Notes under the pieces: model-generated
Told to the model about the DNA's origin: nothing
Database searches by the model: none
What the model saw: the letters and a program-made list of their open reading frames with translations, nothing else
Translations under genes and position numbers: made by a program
NCBI GenBank assembly: GCA_016710885.1
Contig: JADJUC010000012.1
Location: 62,001 to 126,000, forward strand
DNA from: Candidatus Proximibacter danicus
GTDB lineage: Bacteria > Pseudomonadota > Gammaproteobacteria > Burkholderiales > Rhodocyclaceae
Direction: 5' to 3'
DNA length: 64,000 bases
Part shown: positions 9,119 to 18,699 of the stretch, piece after piece
Layout of the letters: every line of letters starts with the position of its first letter
How positions within the stretch are numbered: the first letter of the stretch is position 1

Positions 9119-9532
9119 ATGATGGCTTTCTTTGCCTACCTGCTGCAGTGTTCGGATGCCTCGTATTACGCGGGGCACACGGACAATCTCGAGTTGCGGA
9201 TCGGGCAGCATCAGGCAGGCGAGTGCGGTGGCTACACGGCGACGCGGCTGCCGGTGACGCTGGTGTGGTCACAGGAATTTGCCACGCGCGAGGAAGCGCT
9301 GGCGGCCGAGCGGCAGATCAAGGGCTGGGGGCGGGCGAAGAAGGAGGCGTTGATGGCGGGGGATTGGAAAAGGATTCAGCAGTTGGCGAAGAAGAGTTTC
9401 AAGAAAGGAAAAATCCAACTGCCGGTCCATCTGAAACGCACCTGCGGCGCTACTCAGGACAACGGTGGAAAGTCCGTTCGTGGTGAGCATCCAAGGACGA
9501 ACGGGCCGCAGCGGAGCAAGCTCCCCGCGTAA
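9119..9532 (+). CDS. GIY-YIG domain nuclease, repeat-derived C-terminus
   Basis: A small single-domain GIY-YIG nuclease of the YhbQ/UPF0213 kind. The variant core is AYLLQCSDASYYAGHT (residues 5-20), with the catalytic-type Arg in LELRIGQHQ and Glu in EEALAAERQIKGW. The domain ends near residue 95; the remaining 40 residues are read from the palindromic repeat (9446-9532) and look fortuitous. The start at 9119 gives MMAFF, with a second ATG at 9122. Function in the cell is unknown for most of this family. Its physical link to the repeat is discussed in the findings. Confidence 0.8.
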   Translation: MMAFFAYLLQCSDASYYAGHTDNLELRIGQHQAGECGGYTATRLPVTLVWSQEFATREEALAAERQIKGWGRAKKEALMAGDWKRIQQLAKKSFKKGKIQLPVHLKRTCGATQDNGGKSVRGEHPRTNGPQRSKLPA

Positions 9533-9568
9533 TCCGTTCGTCCTGAGTAGCCCTCAGGGCGAACGGGG
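9446..9568. repeat. Palindromic dispersed repeat, copy cluster B
   Basis: Three degenerate units related to those at 7529-7631: 9446-9468 (minus, GCGCTACTCAGGAC...), 9473-9504 (plus, TCCGTTCGTGGTGAGC...) and 9533-9568 (plus, TCCGTTCGTCCTGAGTAGCC...). They run from inside the GIY-YIG reading frame to just before selB. Confidence 0.7.
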
Positions 9569-9594
9569 ATCATCGGCCGAGCCCGAGGAAACAC

Positions 9595-11529
9595 ATGATC
9601 ATCGGTACCGCAGGCCACATCGACCACGGCAAGACCTCGCTGGTGAAAGCGCTCACCGGCGTTGATGCCGATCGCCTGCCGGAAGAGAAGGCGCGCGGCA
9701 TCACGCTCGATCTTGGCTACGCCTACACTCCGCTGCCAAATGGCAACACGCTCGGCTTCATCGACGTGCCCGGCCACGAGAAGCTGATCCACAACATGCT
9801 CGCCGGCGCCACCGGCATCGACTTCCTGCTGCTGGTCATCGCCGCAGATGATGGGCCGATGCCGCAGACGCGCGAGCATCTGGCCATTGCCGACCTGCTC
9901 GGCATCCGCCACGGCGCCGTGGCGCTGACCAAATGCGATGCTGTCGACGCCACGCGCGAAGCTGCGGCAGAAGTTGAAATTCTGGCCCTGCTGGCCGGCA
10001 CGGGTCTGGCCGGCGCGCCGGTGTTCCATGTCTCGGCGAAAAGCGGGGCCGGCATCGCCGAACTGCACGCGCATCTGGCAAGCGCTGCCGGTGAGCAGCC
10101 GCAGTCGACAGCCGCCGGCCGCTTCCGTCTGGCCATCGACCGCTGCTTCACACTCTCCGGCATCGGCACCGTCGTTACTGGCACCGTCTTCTCCGGCAGC
10201 GTGCAGGTCGGCGATACGCTGACCGTTTCGCCGCCGGGATTCAATACCCGCGTGCGCAGCCTGCACGCCCAGGACAAGCCCGCTGAATCGGGCCATGCCG
10301 GCCAGCGCGTGGCGCTCAACCTGGCCGGAGATTTCTTGCGCGAGGCGATCAAGCGCGGCATGTGGGCGCTGGCGCCGAAACTCCACCTGCCGCTCGACCG
10401 CTTCTCGGCCATGCTCCGCCTATCCCGCGAGGAAACGGCGGCGCTCCGCCATTGGACGCCGGTGCATGTGCATCTGGGCGCCGAGCACATCACCGGCCGC
10501 GTTGCCTTGCTCGAAGGCGATACGCTCGCCCCGGGTGCCGAGGCGCTGGCGGAAATCCTGCTCGACCGGCCGTTGTGCTGCGTCATCGGCGACCGCTTCA
10601 TCCTGCGTGATACCTCGGCCAGCCGCACGCTCGGCGGCGGCCGCGTGCTCGATATCTTTCCGCCGAGCCGGCACAAACGTGCGCCTGCCCGTCTGGAAGC
10701 CCTGAAGCTGGCTGCAGCGGGGGCACCCTCGGCCGTGCTGGCTCACAGCCTCGCCAACAGCCCGGCCGGCGTCCTGCTCGAACGCTTCGCGCAGGCCTGG
10801 AACCTGGCCGATGACGATGCCGCACGGTTGGCCGGCGACCTCGAATTGATCCACATCGATACCCGCGACGGCCGCCACGGTTTCTCGCCGGCAGGGTGGG
10901 CAAGCCTCGGTGAAAAGCTGACAGCGGCACTAGCCGCCGAACACGAGCGCGCGCCGGACATGCTCGGCGCCGAACACGAGCGCCTGCGCCGGCTGACCCT
11001 GCCGACGCTGCCGCGCGCTGCCTTCGACCGGCTGGTCGATGAAGCGCTGGCAGCCGGGCGCATCGCGCAAACTTCCAGCTGGCTGCACCTGCCCGAGCAC
11101 CGTGTCACCCTCGCGCCGGCCGACCGAGACCTGTGGGCAACATTGGCACCGCTGCTGTCGGCGGAGCCTTACCAACCGCCACGGGTGCGCGACATCGCCA
11201 AGGCCACCGGCGTCGCCGAGGATTCGGTGCGCGCGCTGATGAAGCGGGTAGCGCGCACCGGCAAGCTCTATCCGGTGGCGCTCGACCATTACTTCACCGA
11301 TGCCGCCGTCGACTCCCTTGCAACCATTGCCGAGGAACTCAACCGCGAACATGGCGCCGTGCGCGCCGCCGACCTGCGCGACCGCATCGGCGGCGGACGC
11401 AAAGTGGCCATTCATATCCTCGAATTCTTCGACCGCATCGGCTACACTCGTCGCGTTCGCGATGAACGCAATGCGCGAGACGAACACCGCCTGCGCGAAT
11501 CGGCGGCACCACGACAATGGATCATCTGA
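9595..11529 (+). CDS. selB: Selenocysteine-specific elongation factor SelB
   Basis: SelB is the GTPase that delivers Sec-tRNA(Sec) to UGA codons marked by a SECIS hairpin. G1 is GHIDHGKTS (residues 7-15), G3 DVPGHE and G4 TKCD. Beta-barrel domains follow, and the last third reads as the winged-helix modules that bind the SECIS, ending in GGRKVAIHILEFFDRIGYT. The length of 644 is normal. The start follows GAGGAAAC. Its stop lies 7 bp before selC. Its target in this window is the TGA in fdnG. Confidence 0.96.
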   Translation: MIIGTAGHIDHGKTSLVKALTGVDADRLPEEKARGITLDLGYAYTPLPNGNTLGFIDVPGHEKLIHNMLAGATGIDFLLLVIAADDGPMPQTREHLAIADLLGIRHGAVALTKCDAVDATREAAAEVEILALLAGTGLAGAPVFHVSAKSGAGIAELHAHLASAAGEQPQSTAAGRFRLAIDRCFTLSGIGTVVTGTVFSGSVQVGDTLTVSPPGFNTRVRSLHAQDKPAESGHAGQRVALNLAGDFLREAIKRGMWALAPKLHLPLDRFSAMLRLSREETAALRHWTPVHVHLGAEHITGRVALLEGDTLAPGAEALAEILLDRPLCCVIGDRFILRDTSASRTLGGGRVLDIFPPSRHKRAPARLEALKLAAAGAPSAVLAHSLANSPAGVLLERFAQAWNLADDDAARLAGDLELIHIDTRDGRHGFSPAGWASLGEKLTAALAAEHERAPDMLGAEHERLRRLTLPTLPRAAFDRLVDEALAAGRIAQTSSWLHLPEHRVTLAPADRDLWATLAPLLSAEPYQPPRVRDIAKATGVAEDSVRALMKRVARTGKLYPVALDHYFTDAAVDSLATIAEELNREHGAVRAADLRDRIGGGRKVAIHILEFFDRIGYTRRVRDERNARDEHRLRESAAPRQWII

Positions 11530-11536
11530 TCAACAT

Positions 11537-11632
11537 GGAAGAGATCGTTCCCCGGTGGGGCGACCGGTCTTCAAAACCGGTAGGGGCCGTCAGACGGTCC
11601 TTGGTAGGTTCGACTCCTACTCTCTTCCGCCA
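11537..11632 (+). tRNA. selC: tRNA-Sec (anticodon TCA)
   Basis: The 96-nt gene folds with an 8-bp acceptor stem (GGAAGAGA with TCTCTTCC), a long variable arm and anticodon TCA at 11571-11573 in the loop CTTCAAA, and the 3' end encodes GCCA. These are the hallmarks of bacterial tRNA-Sec. It lies 7 bp downstream of selB and is probably co-transcribed. tRNA-Sec genes are common insertion points for islands, which fits the atypical genes that follow. Confidence 0.96.
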
Positions 11633-11670
11633 CCCACATGCCAGACGCACGTATGGCAAGGCCATGCAGA

Positions 11671-11697
11671 AATTGCCCAATCGGAAACTGGGCAATT
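11671..11697. terminator. Hairpin after selC, possible terminator or operator
   Basis: AATTGCCCA (11671-11679) pairs perfectly with TGGGCAATT (11689-11697) around a 9-nt loop. No T-run follows, so it could be a factor-dependent stop, a 3'-end stabiliser or an operator for the next gene. A TATGAT box at 11741-11746 suggests a new promoter downstream. Confidence 0.4.
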
Positions 11698-11769
11698 GCC
11701 GGCGGGGAATTCGTACTGCATTGGGGTATCTCTGGCAAGCTATGATTTTAGAATGAACCCGAGCGCACC

Positions 11770-12621
11770 ATGACCGCCCCTCCCGCCCTGTTCGAGAAGC
11801 ACCCCATTCGCCGTGTGTACGACGAGGAAACCGAAACCTGGTGGTTTTCGGTCGTGGATGTAGTGCAGGTGCTGACCCAGCAGCCAGATGCCCTAACGGC
11901 GCGAAAGTACTGGAACAAGCTGAAAGAGCGCCTCGCCAAGGAGGGCAGTCAACTGGTGACAAATTGTCACCAGTTGAAAATGGCCGCCGCCGACAGCAAG
12001 CAACGTCTAACAGATGCGGCCACCGCAGAAAGTCTGTTGCGCCTGATCCAGTCCATCCCCAGCCCCAAGGCTGAGCCTATCAAGCTCTGGCTGGCCAAGG
12101 TGGGTTACGAGCGCATTCAGGAAATCGCCGACCCTTCCCGTTCGCTCGACCGCGCGCGGGCAATCTGGCAGAAACACGGGCGCAGCGAGAAGTGGATCGC
12201 CCAGCGCATGACCGGGCAGGAAACGCGCAACAAGCTGACCGATTACTGGGCGAGCCACGACATCCGGCAGGGCGAGGAATTCGCCATCCTCACCAACCTG
12301 ATCCATCAGGAATGGGCGGGCGTCAGCATCAAAGCGCACAAGACCATGAAGGGCTTGAAAGACCATAATCTGCGTGACCACATGAGCGAGGCGGAACTGA
12401 TCTTCACCGCACTGGCCGAGCTTTCCACCCGCCAGATCGCGGAAGCCGAAGCGGCTGAGGGCATGGCTGAAAACAGCCGCGCCGCGAAGCAGGGTGGCAC
12501 CATTGCCAAACACGCCCGCAGCGCGCTGGAAGCAAAGACGGGCAAGCCGGTGGTGACCGGCGAAAGTTTCCTGCCGCCGAGAGATGCGGCCAAGGCCATC
12601 AAGAAAGGCCGCAAGGCATGA
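11770..12621 (+). CDS. BRO-N / P22-antirepressor-like protein
   Basis: The N-terminal 100 residues match the BRO-N (phage antirepressor) fold: HPIRRVYDEETETWWFSVVD followed by DALTARKYWNKLKERL. The central part (SLDRARAIWQKHGRSEKWI) is typical of chromosomal BRO/DinD-like proteins. These often sit inside type I restriction loci, between hsdS or hsdM and hsdR. Here the next ORF is a stub of hsdR, so this is probably a leftover of such a locus beside tRNA-Sec. DNA binding is likely from the fold, but the role is unknown. Confidence 0.7.
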   Translation: MTAPPALFEKHPIRRVYDEETETWWFSVVDVVQVLTQQPDALTARKYWNKLKERLAKEGSQLVTNCHQLKMAAADSKQRLTDAATAESLLRLIQSIPSPKAEPIKLWLAKVGYERIQEIADPSRSLDRARAIWQKHGRSEKWIAQRMTGQETRNKLTDYWASHDIRQGEEFAILTNLIHQEWAGVSIKAHKTMKGLKDHNLRDHMSEAELIFTALAELSTRQIAEAEAAEGMAENSRAAKQGGTIAKHARSALEAKTGKPVVTGESFLPPRDAAKAIKKGRKA

Positions 12622-12731
12622 ACGAAGCCGAAACCCGTGCCGAACCGATCGCCGGATTCCTGGCCGCGGTCTTTCGGAAGAAGGTAATTTGCCGAAGTGC
12701 TGCCGCACCTCAACCTCTGCGTTTCAACTGA
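12618..12731 (+). pseudogene. Remnant of type I restriction subunit HsdR (N-terminus only)
   Basis: The 37-codon ORF starts with MNEAETRAE, the usual first residues of HsdR proteins, overlapping the BRO gene stop by 4 bp. It then departs from the family and stops. Real HsdR is about 800-1100 residues, so nearly all of the gene has been deleted. The match is short, hence modest confidence. Confidence 0.45.
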
Positions 12732-12737
12732 TTGAAC

Positions 12738-13166
12738 ATGGCCCACAAACCCTTTCACGGCGCGATACCCGACGACCGCTTCTACGACCCGCGCTACGAC
12801 ATGTGGGTGCAGCAGGATGGCGACGAGGTGCTGATCGGCATCACCACTTTCGGTGCCTTTCTCGCCGGCGAAATCATCGCTTTCACCAGCAAGCCAAAGG
12901 GGGCCGAGGTCGACTATGGGCGTGGGCTGGGCACCGTTGAAAGTGCCAAGACGGTGCTTGCTGTACATGCGCCGATCGCCTTCAATCTGATAGAAATTAA
13001 CGAGGCGCTGGAAGAACGGGCAGCGCCGATCAACCGTGACCCGCATCTGGCCTGGCTGGTGCGCGGACAGCCGTGGGACTGGGCAAATGACCGGGGCCGA
13101 CTGGTCGATGCTGCGGCCTATCGCACGCACGTGCTGTCGGTCGATCCGGAGGCCAGCTTCGCATGA
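12738..13166 (+). CDS. GcvH-like lipoyl carrier protein (LbpA-like)
   Basis: A 142-residue relative of glycine cleavage H protein. The lipoyl-lysine segment is VESAKTVLAVHAPI, with Lys71 at the expected position, and the flanking YDMWVQQDGDEVLIGITTFG and LIEINEAL fit the hammerhead fold. No gcvT or gcvP is near. GcvH-like LbpA proteins act as lipoate-bound sulfur carriers in the sHdr sulfur-oxidation pathway, and here the partner is a DsrE-like gene overlapping by 4 bp. A carrier role in sulfur transfer is an inference. The ATG at 12738 was chosen over a TTG 6 bp upstream; there is no clear ribosome site. Confidence 0.7.
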   Translation: MAHKPFHGAIPDDRFYDPRYDMWVQQDGDEVLIGITTFGAFLAGEIIAFTSKPKGAEVDYGRGLGTVESAKTVLAVHAPIAFNLIEINEALEERAAPINRDPHLAWLVRGQPWDWANDRGRLVDAAAYRTHVLSVDPEASFA

Positions 13167-13543
13167 GCAAATTGGCCATTCTGCTCTGGTCGGTGAGTCT
13201 GGATCGCCCGGACCTGGCCGCCGCGCCCTTCGTCTATGCGGCGGCCGCTGGCGCACTCGATGCCGAGGTCGAAATCCACTTCGCCGGGCATTCAGTTCGG
13301 CTGCTGATCGACGGCGCCGCAGTGGCGCAAAGTACGTCTGAAAAGAACACCGGGGGGCGCAGCCTCTACGCCTTCATGCAGGATGCCGCTCACGGCGGTG
13401 CCCGCTTTCTTGCCTGCAGCATGGCCTGGGCCGAGTACGTCGCTCCCGGCGAGGCAACGATTCCCGAATTCAGCGGCCACGCCGGTGCTACCGCCTTCGT
13501 TGCCCGCAGCCTCGACCCGGAATGGCGAACGCTGGTGTTCTGA
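13163..13543 (+). CDS. DsrE/DsrF-like sulfur-relay family protein
   Basis: A 126-residue protein with the DsrE/F fold pattern: LAILLWSVSLDRPDLAAAPF at the start, and Cys85 in FLACSMAWA at the place of the conserved persulfide cysteine. The family shuttles sulfur as persulfide, or is of unknown function. It overlaps the lipoyl carrier gene by 4 bp (ATGA), so the two are translationally coupled. Assignment to sulfur relay rests on fold-level similarity. Confidence 0.6.
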   Translation: MSKLAILLWSVSLDRPDLAAAPFVYAAAAGALDAEVEIHFAGHSVRLLIDGAAVAQSTSEKNTGGRSLYAFMQDAAHGGARFLACSMAWAEYVAPGEATIPEFSGHAGATAFVARSLDPEWRTLVF

Positions 13544-13611
13544 TCATGTCCTTACCAGGTTCGGGCGGGCAGGGGTAACATAAACCAGACACCACTATCG
13601 AGCCCATCATC

Positions 13612-16558
13612 ATGCAGCGCCGCTACCCGCTTCACGTTCACATCTCGACGCTGTTCCTGATCCTTATCCTGCTGATCGGCGGCATCATTGGCGGGCTGGG
13701 TTACAAGATCAGCCAGGGCATTCTCGAAACCGGCGCCAGCGAACTGAGCGAGCGCATCGGGCGCGAAACGGTACGCGAGTTTGCCAGCATCCTCAGCCCG
13801 GCAGAGATGGCGACGCGACTGATGAGTCTGTCGAACATCACCGAAGCCCGAACACTGGAAGCGCGCATCGAGCGAATCAGCCTGATGCGCCAGGCGCTGA
13901 ACAGCGCAAGCGAAGTCACCGGCTTTTACGTCGGTTACGAGAACGGCGATTTTTTCCTTATGCGCCGCGTCTGGAGCGATGCCGATCGCACGGTCTTCAA
14001 CGCGCCCCCCAACACTGCCTACATCGTGCAGAGCATCGAGCGTGGCGCAGCCAGGGCGGCCAGCCATTTCCTCTTCTTCGACGAAGCGCTCAAGCTGCTG
14101 CGCCGGGATGAGCGCCCCGAGTACGCCGCGACCTATGACCCCCGTAGCCGGGACTGGTACAAGGCGGCCATTGCCGCCCCCGGACAGATTAAGACGCCGC
14201 CTTATCTGTTCTTTTCGACCCAGAATATCGGCATCACCATCGCCAATCGCTCCCCTAACGGCAAGGCCGTGTTCGGTGCCGACATCCGCCTGGAGACCCT
14301 CGACCATTCGCTGTCCAGGCAGAAGGTCACGCCCGGTACGAAGATCGTTCTTGTCAATCAGGACGGCTACACCATTGCCTTTGACGACCCGTCGAAAACG
14401 TTGATCTGGCCCGATGGCCCACAAGGCAAGCCGGCCATCGCCAAGCTCGACGAGCTGGGCGTTCCCGCCCTTGCAAGACTCGCTACGGTCGTTAAATCGA
14501 TGGGCGGCAAGTCGGGAGAAGATCTCCTGCTGGCGGTCAACGGCGAAACCTGGCGCACCGCCATTCGCCCCGTGCCACTGGAGGGCGTGAAGAAGCCACT
14601 TTTCCTGATCACCGCCATTCCTGATTCGGAACTGATGGTTTCTGCGCACTCGCTGCTCCGCAAGTCGCTGATGGTCATGGCGATCCTCGTTGTGCTGGTG
14701 GGGCCGATCGTCTGGCTGCTGGCACAACTCGTATCGAAACCGCTGCGCAAGCTGGCAGGCGAAGCCGAAGCCATCCGCCATTTCGAATTTACGCAACCCA
14801 TCGACATCGAGTCGCCGGTGAAGGAAGTCAGCGAGCTGGCGGAAACGATGAGCAGCATGAAACGAACGATTCACCGCTTCATGGAAGTCAGCATGGCCGT
14901 TGCCGCAGAGAATAATTTCGACCGACTGCTGCCGCGTCTTCTGACTGAAACACTGTCGGCCGCCGAAGCCGATGCCGGCTTCCTGTTCCTGGCCGAGGAT
15001 AGCTGGCTGATTCCTGCTGCCGGCCTCGGGGCCAGCGGAGAAACTCTGCCCGCATGCGCATCGTCGATCAACATTGGTGCCGCCGGCCCACTCATGGACA
15101 GTGCCCTGGCCAAGCGCGCAACAGCCGCCGCAGCACTCAGTACGGCAGACATCGCCGCGCTCGGGCTTGACCCTGCACTGCAGGTCTGCGGGGCGACCCA
15201 TGCCGTCGCCGTGCCGCTGCTCAACCGTCAGCAAAATCTGGTCGGGGCCTTGCTGCTCCTGCGACGCGGCGAAACCGATTCGGCGCATGTGAAATTCATC
15301 GAGACGCTTTCCGGGTCAGCCGCCGTTTCGCTCGAAACCAAGGAACTGATCCGTGCCCAGAAGCTGCTGTTCGAGGGTTTCATTCCAGCTGCTCGCCGGC
15401 GCCATCGACGCCAAGAGCCCCTACACCGGCGGCCACTGCGCCCGCGTGCCGGTGCTCACCAAGATGCTGGCCCGGGCCGCCTGCAACGAAAGCAGTGGGC
15501 CCTTCGCCGGCTTCAAGCTCGACGACGGTGAATGGGAAGCGGTGCACGTGGCGGCCTGGCTGCACGACTGCGGCAAGGTGACGACGCCCGAGTACGTGGT
15601 CGACAAGGCCACCAAGCTGGAAACCCTGTACGACCGGATCCACGAAGTGCGCATGCGCTTCGAGGTATTGAAGCGCGATGCGGAGATTGCCTGCCTGCAG
15701 TCGATTGCCGCCGGCACACCGGAGCATGAGGCGCGCGCAACGCTGGACGAAAGCCTGAAGCGGCTCGACGACGACTACGCCTTCATCGCCGAGTGCAACG
15801 AAGGCGGCGAGTTCATGGCGCCGGAAAGGCAGGCGCGACTGCAGGAGATCGCCGCACGCACCTGGACGCGCACGCTGGATGATCGCATCGGGATCTCGCA
15901 CGAAGAAGCCGAGCGCAAGGCGCGCTCGCCGGCGACACCGCTCCCGGCCGTCGAACCACTGCTGGCCGACAAGCCGGAACACCGTTTCGAGCGCCGCCCG
16001 CAGGACAGGATGCCGGCTGACAACCAATGGGGATTCCGCATGCCGGTGCCCGAGCTGCTCTACAACAAGGGCGAGCTGTACAACCTTGGCGTCGCGCGCG
16101 GCACGCTCTCGGAAGAGGAGCGCTACAAGATCAACGAGCACATCGTGCAGACCTTCATCATGCTGACCCAGCTACCGTTCCCGAAGCACCTGCGCAACGT
16201 GCCTGAGATCGCCGCCGGTCATCACGAAAAGATGGATGGCACCGGCTACCCGAGAAAGTTGCAGCGCGAGGAACTGAGTCCGCTGGCGCGGATGATGGCC
16301 ATTGCCGACATCTTCGAGGCGCTGACTGCCGTGGATCGCCCCTACAAGAAAGGCAAGACATTGTCGGAGGCGATCAAGATCATGTCCTTCATGAAGAAGG
16401 AGGGACATATCGACCCAGAGCTGTTTGATCTTTTCCTGCGTTCCGGCACGCACCAGCAGTACGCAGAGCGTTTTCTGAGGCCGGAGCAAATCGACGCCGT
16501 CGATATTGCAGCCTTCGTTGACGTCCCGCCTTCTCCGGACCTTGCGAAAACCAGCTAG
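13612..16558 (+). CDS. Membrane receptor with Cache, HAMP, GAF and HD-GYP domains; one frame break
   Basis: A predicted cyclic-di-GMP phosphodiesterase receptor. The first half has a membrane segment (about residues 10-30), a periplasmic dCache region (about 40-330, ending in the second membrane segment about 345-370), a HAMP linker and a GAF domain (about 440-585). The HD-GYP part shows AAWLHDCGK and, after a long insert of about 200 residues, HHEKMDGTGYP. The frame breaks at 15385-15386: TTCATTCCAGCTG should read FIQLLAGAIDAKS with one C fewer. Removing it gives 981 residues. The stop overlaps the next, opposite gene by 4 bp. The ligand is unknown. Confidence 0.85.
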
Positions 16559-17571
16559 ATGGAGCGCAGCAGCGCGTCGAGATCGATCGGGCGTTCAACA
16601 ATGGTGCTGCGTGGAAAATGAACGAGAAAACCGACGCGGCGGGGGCGTCCTTCATTGACCGTTGAAAACTCGACGAGCTCGATATCCGCAGCATCCGCAG
16701 CGTCGGCGCCGACAAGAATGTTCATGGCGTTGAGGCGCAATTGAAGGCGCTTGGGTTGAATGATTTTTTCCGCGCCTTGCAGCGCTTCGATCACGGGCTC
16801 AAGGTAGCTTTCTAGCCCGACGCCGGCTGGGCGGAGTTCATTCAGCTCCGCCTCGTTGGCGGCCAGCTGGCTGCGTAGCCGGTCGATGTCCGTGGCTTCC
16901 CGGGGTGCGTCGTCGAGCATGGAATCGAGCCCGGCACCGCTTTGTTCCAGCAAACGCAAACGGGTGAGGAGCAACTGGCGGTAGGCCCCAAGCTGATCGC
17001 TGCGCTGCTTGTTGCCGGCAACCTCGCGCAGGGCAGCAAGCACCAGTTGTTCGAGGATGAAATCTTCAAGGGCCGTGCGGATTTCCGCCTCGCTCCGCGC
17101 AAATCCGGCAACGCGAAAATCGGAAAAACTGACGGTTTTCTGGGCAACGTCCTGGCGCAGGATGTCGCCTTCCATGGCGCTGCCGAGAATCGTGCGCTCC
17201 ACACGGGTGGCAGCGACGATTCCGTAGACAGTTTCAATATCCTGCGCCTCGCTCGACTGAAGAAAGCTGCGAATGTCCTGGCTGCGGGCAAGGGTGTCGG
17301 TGATGGTTGCCGGGCGGGTGAAGAAGGCTTTCAGCAAGGGGCTGGATGACCACTTCTCCGGCGTCAGTTCAATGCTGGGCGGCATATGGCCGACGGCCGC
17401 ACTGGCGAACGCCAGTGCATGCTCGACGGCCGGTACCAGGCGCTGGCGCGCACCGCTGATGACCTTGAGGCGTGGGTCGGTACCTTCCATAACCTTGTCG
17501 ACCGCTGATTTCAGGCGGGCATCGGCGGCGCTGTATTCTTTCTTGCCGAACAAATTGTCGAAAAAACTCAT
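16555..17571 (-). CDS. Conserved protein of unknown function
   Basis: The 338-residue product starts MSFFDNLFGKKEYSAADARL and has no signal peptide or membrane segment. It is rich in charged helices (for example EQLVLAALREVAGNKQRSDQ and IDRLRSQLAANEAELNEL), with likely coiled coil in the middle. The C-terminus is predicted mixed strand and helix. I do not recognise a family. It lies 12 bp downstream of the ankyrin-repeat gene on the same strand and is probably co-transcribed with it. Confidence 0.7.
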   Translation of the reverse strand: MSFFDNLFGKKEYSAADARLKSAVDKVMEGTDPRLKVISGARQRLVPAVEHALAFASAAVGHMPPSIELTPEKWSSSPLLKAFFTRPATITDTLARSQDIRSFLQSSEAQDIETVYGIVAATRVERTILGSAMEGDILRQDVAQKTVSFSDFRVAGFARSEAEIRTALEDFILEQLVLAALREVAGNKQRSDQLGAYRQLLLTRLRLLEQSGAGLDSMLDDAPREATDIDRLRSQLAANEAELNELRPAGVGLESYLEPVIEALQGAEKIIQPKRLQLRLNAMNILVGADAADAADIELVEFSTVNEGRPRRVGFLVHFPRSTIVERPIDLDALLRSI

Positions 17572-17583
17572 CGCTGCGATTCC

Positions 17584-18699
17584 CTATTTCAGCTTGCCCA
17601 TGGCCTCGTCGAGTTGCCGACGAAGCTGTTCGGTCGGTTGTCCCTGCATCTCTGCAACGCGGATCTGGCGCACCAGATCAGCGATGCGACTGGGGCTGCT
17701 GGCCTGCTGCACGGGCGTTACCCGCACACCGCCCGGCGGCACTGCGGCGTCTCCCGGCACAATCTCGACCCGCTCGCCGCTTGCCGGTTGCGCACGTTTG
17801 GCGGTAATCATCAGCCCGCGTGGCGGCGGCGTTGGCTTGATCATGCGTCCTTTCATCATGCCCTGCGGCTTGACCGGCCCGCGAAACTCGGCAATCGCAG
17901 TATGCAACTGCTTGCGTAGCTCGGTGGTTTGCGCACCGGTGGCATTGGCTTCGCGAATCTGGCGCAGGATGTCTTCGACTTTCGCCGGGGCCGCCGCCGA
18001 TCGACTGGCTTCGCCAAAGCTTTCCTTGGGCGCTTTGACGGCAATGTCGAACTCTTCCGGTGTCGAAATCATCTTGCCGAGGCGATAGTGGTCGTAGCGC
18101 ATGGCAAAGATGAGGGCGGTGTCGCCCCAGTCGCTCTTTGCCGTGGTGTCGGCGCCGGACTCAAGGAGGAGCTTGGCGGCATCGTCACGGCCTTCGCGCG
18201 CGGCCAGCATCAACGGTGTCGCACCATTCGGCGTGCGGGCGTTAACGTCGGCACCGCGCTGGATCAACTCGCCGGCCAGTTCCGTATGCCCGTTGAAAAC
18301 GGCGTAGTGCAACGCATTCCAGTGCTTGTCGTCGCGGTTAAGTACGCCGCCGCGCTCGAGCAGCCAGCGGACCGCCGCTGTATGGCCATTCCAGGCCGCC
18401 AGTTGCACGGCCTGCTCGCCATTATTGTTGGCGCGACGAGGATTCGCGCCGCGACTGACGAACAGTTCCATCATTTCGATGTTGCCGTTCCAGGCGGCAA
18501 TCATCAGCCCGGTGCCAATGCGGTCGGCAACGAAATCGGCCGGCATGCCTTCATCAAGCCACCTGGTGACGGTGCGCTTGTCGCCACGTTCGACGGTGAG
18601 ACCAAATTCGATAGGGTCGGGCGAGGCCGCCCAGACAGCCGGAATCGCCTGGCACAATAACAGCCAGGTGATGGTCACAACGCGTATCAATTTACCCAC
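17584..18699 (-). CDS. Exported ankyrin-repeat protein
   Basis: I chose the GTG at 18699 because GGAGGG lies just upstream and the next 24 codons form a clean signal peptide (VVTITWLLLCQAIPAVWA); an in-frame ATG 78 bp upstream would add a non-signal extension. At least four ankyrin repeats are visible, for example NGEQAVQLAAWNGHTAAVRW and NGATPLMLAAREGRDDAAKL. The C-terminal third is Pro/Gln-rich with paired LRKQL and LRRQL motifs. A periplasmic protein-protein scaffold is likely, with unknown partner. Confidence 0.8.
   Translation of the reverse strand: MGKLIRVVTITWLLLCQAIPAVWAASPDPIEFGLTVERGDKRTVTRWLDEGMPADFVADRIGTGLMIAAWNGNIEMMELFVSRGANPRRANNNGEQAVQLAAWNGHTAAVRWLLERGGVLNRDDKHWNALHYAVFNGHTELAGELIQRGADVNARTPNGATPLMLAAREGRDDAAKLLLESGADTTAKSDWGDTALIFAMRYDHYRLGKMISTPEEFDIAVKAPKESFGEASRSAAAPAKVEDILRQIREANATGAQTTELRKQLHTAIAEFRGPVKPQGMMKGRMIKPTPPPRGLMITAKRAQPASGERVEIVPGDAAVPPGGVRVTPVQQASSPSRIADLVRQIRVAEMQGQPTEQLRRQLDEAMGKLK

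Noticed and set aside
9465..9665. 66-codon frame reading the repeat and the start of selB
   Set aside because: Its text (PFVLSSPQGERG) is translated repeat sequence, out of phase with selB.
13552..15288. 578-codon minus-strand frame
   Set aside because: Antisense to the Cache/HAMP part of the HD-GYP receptor.
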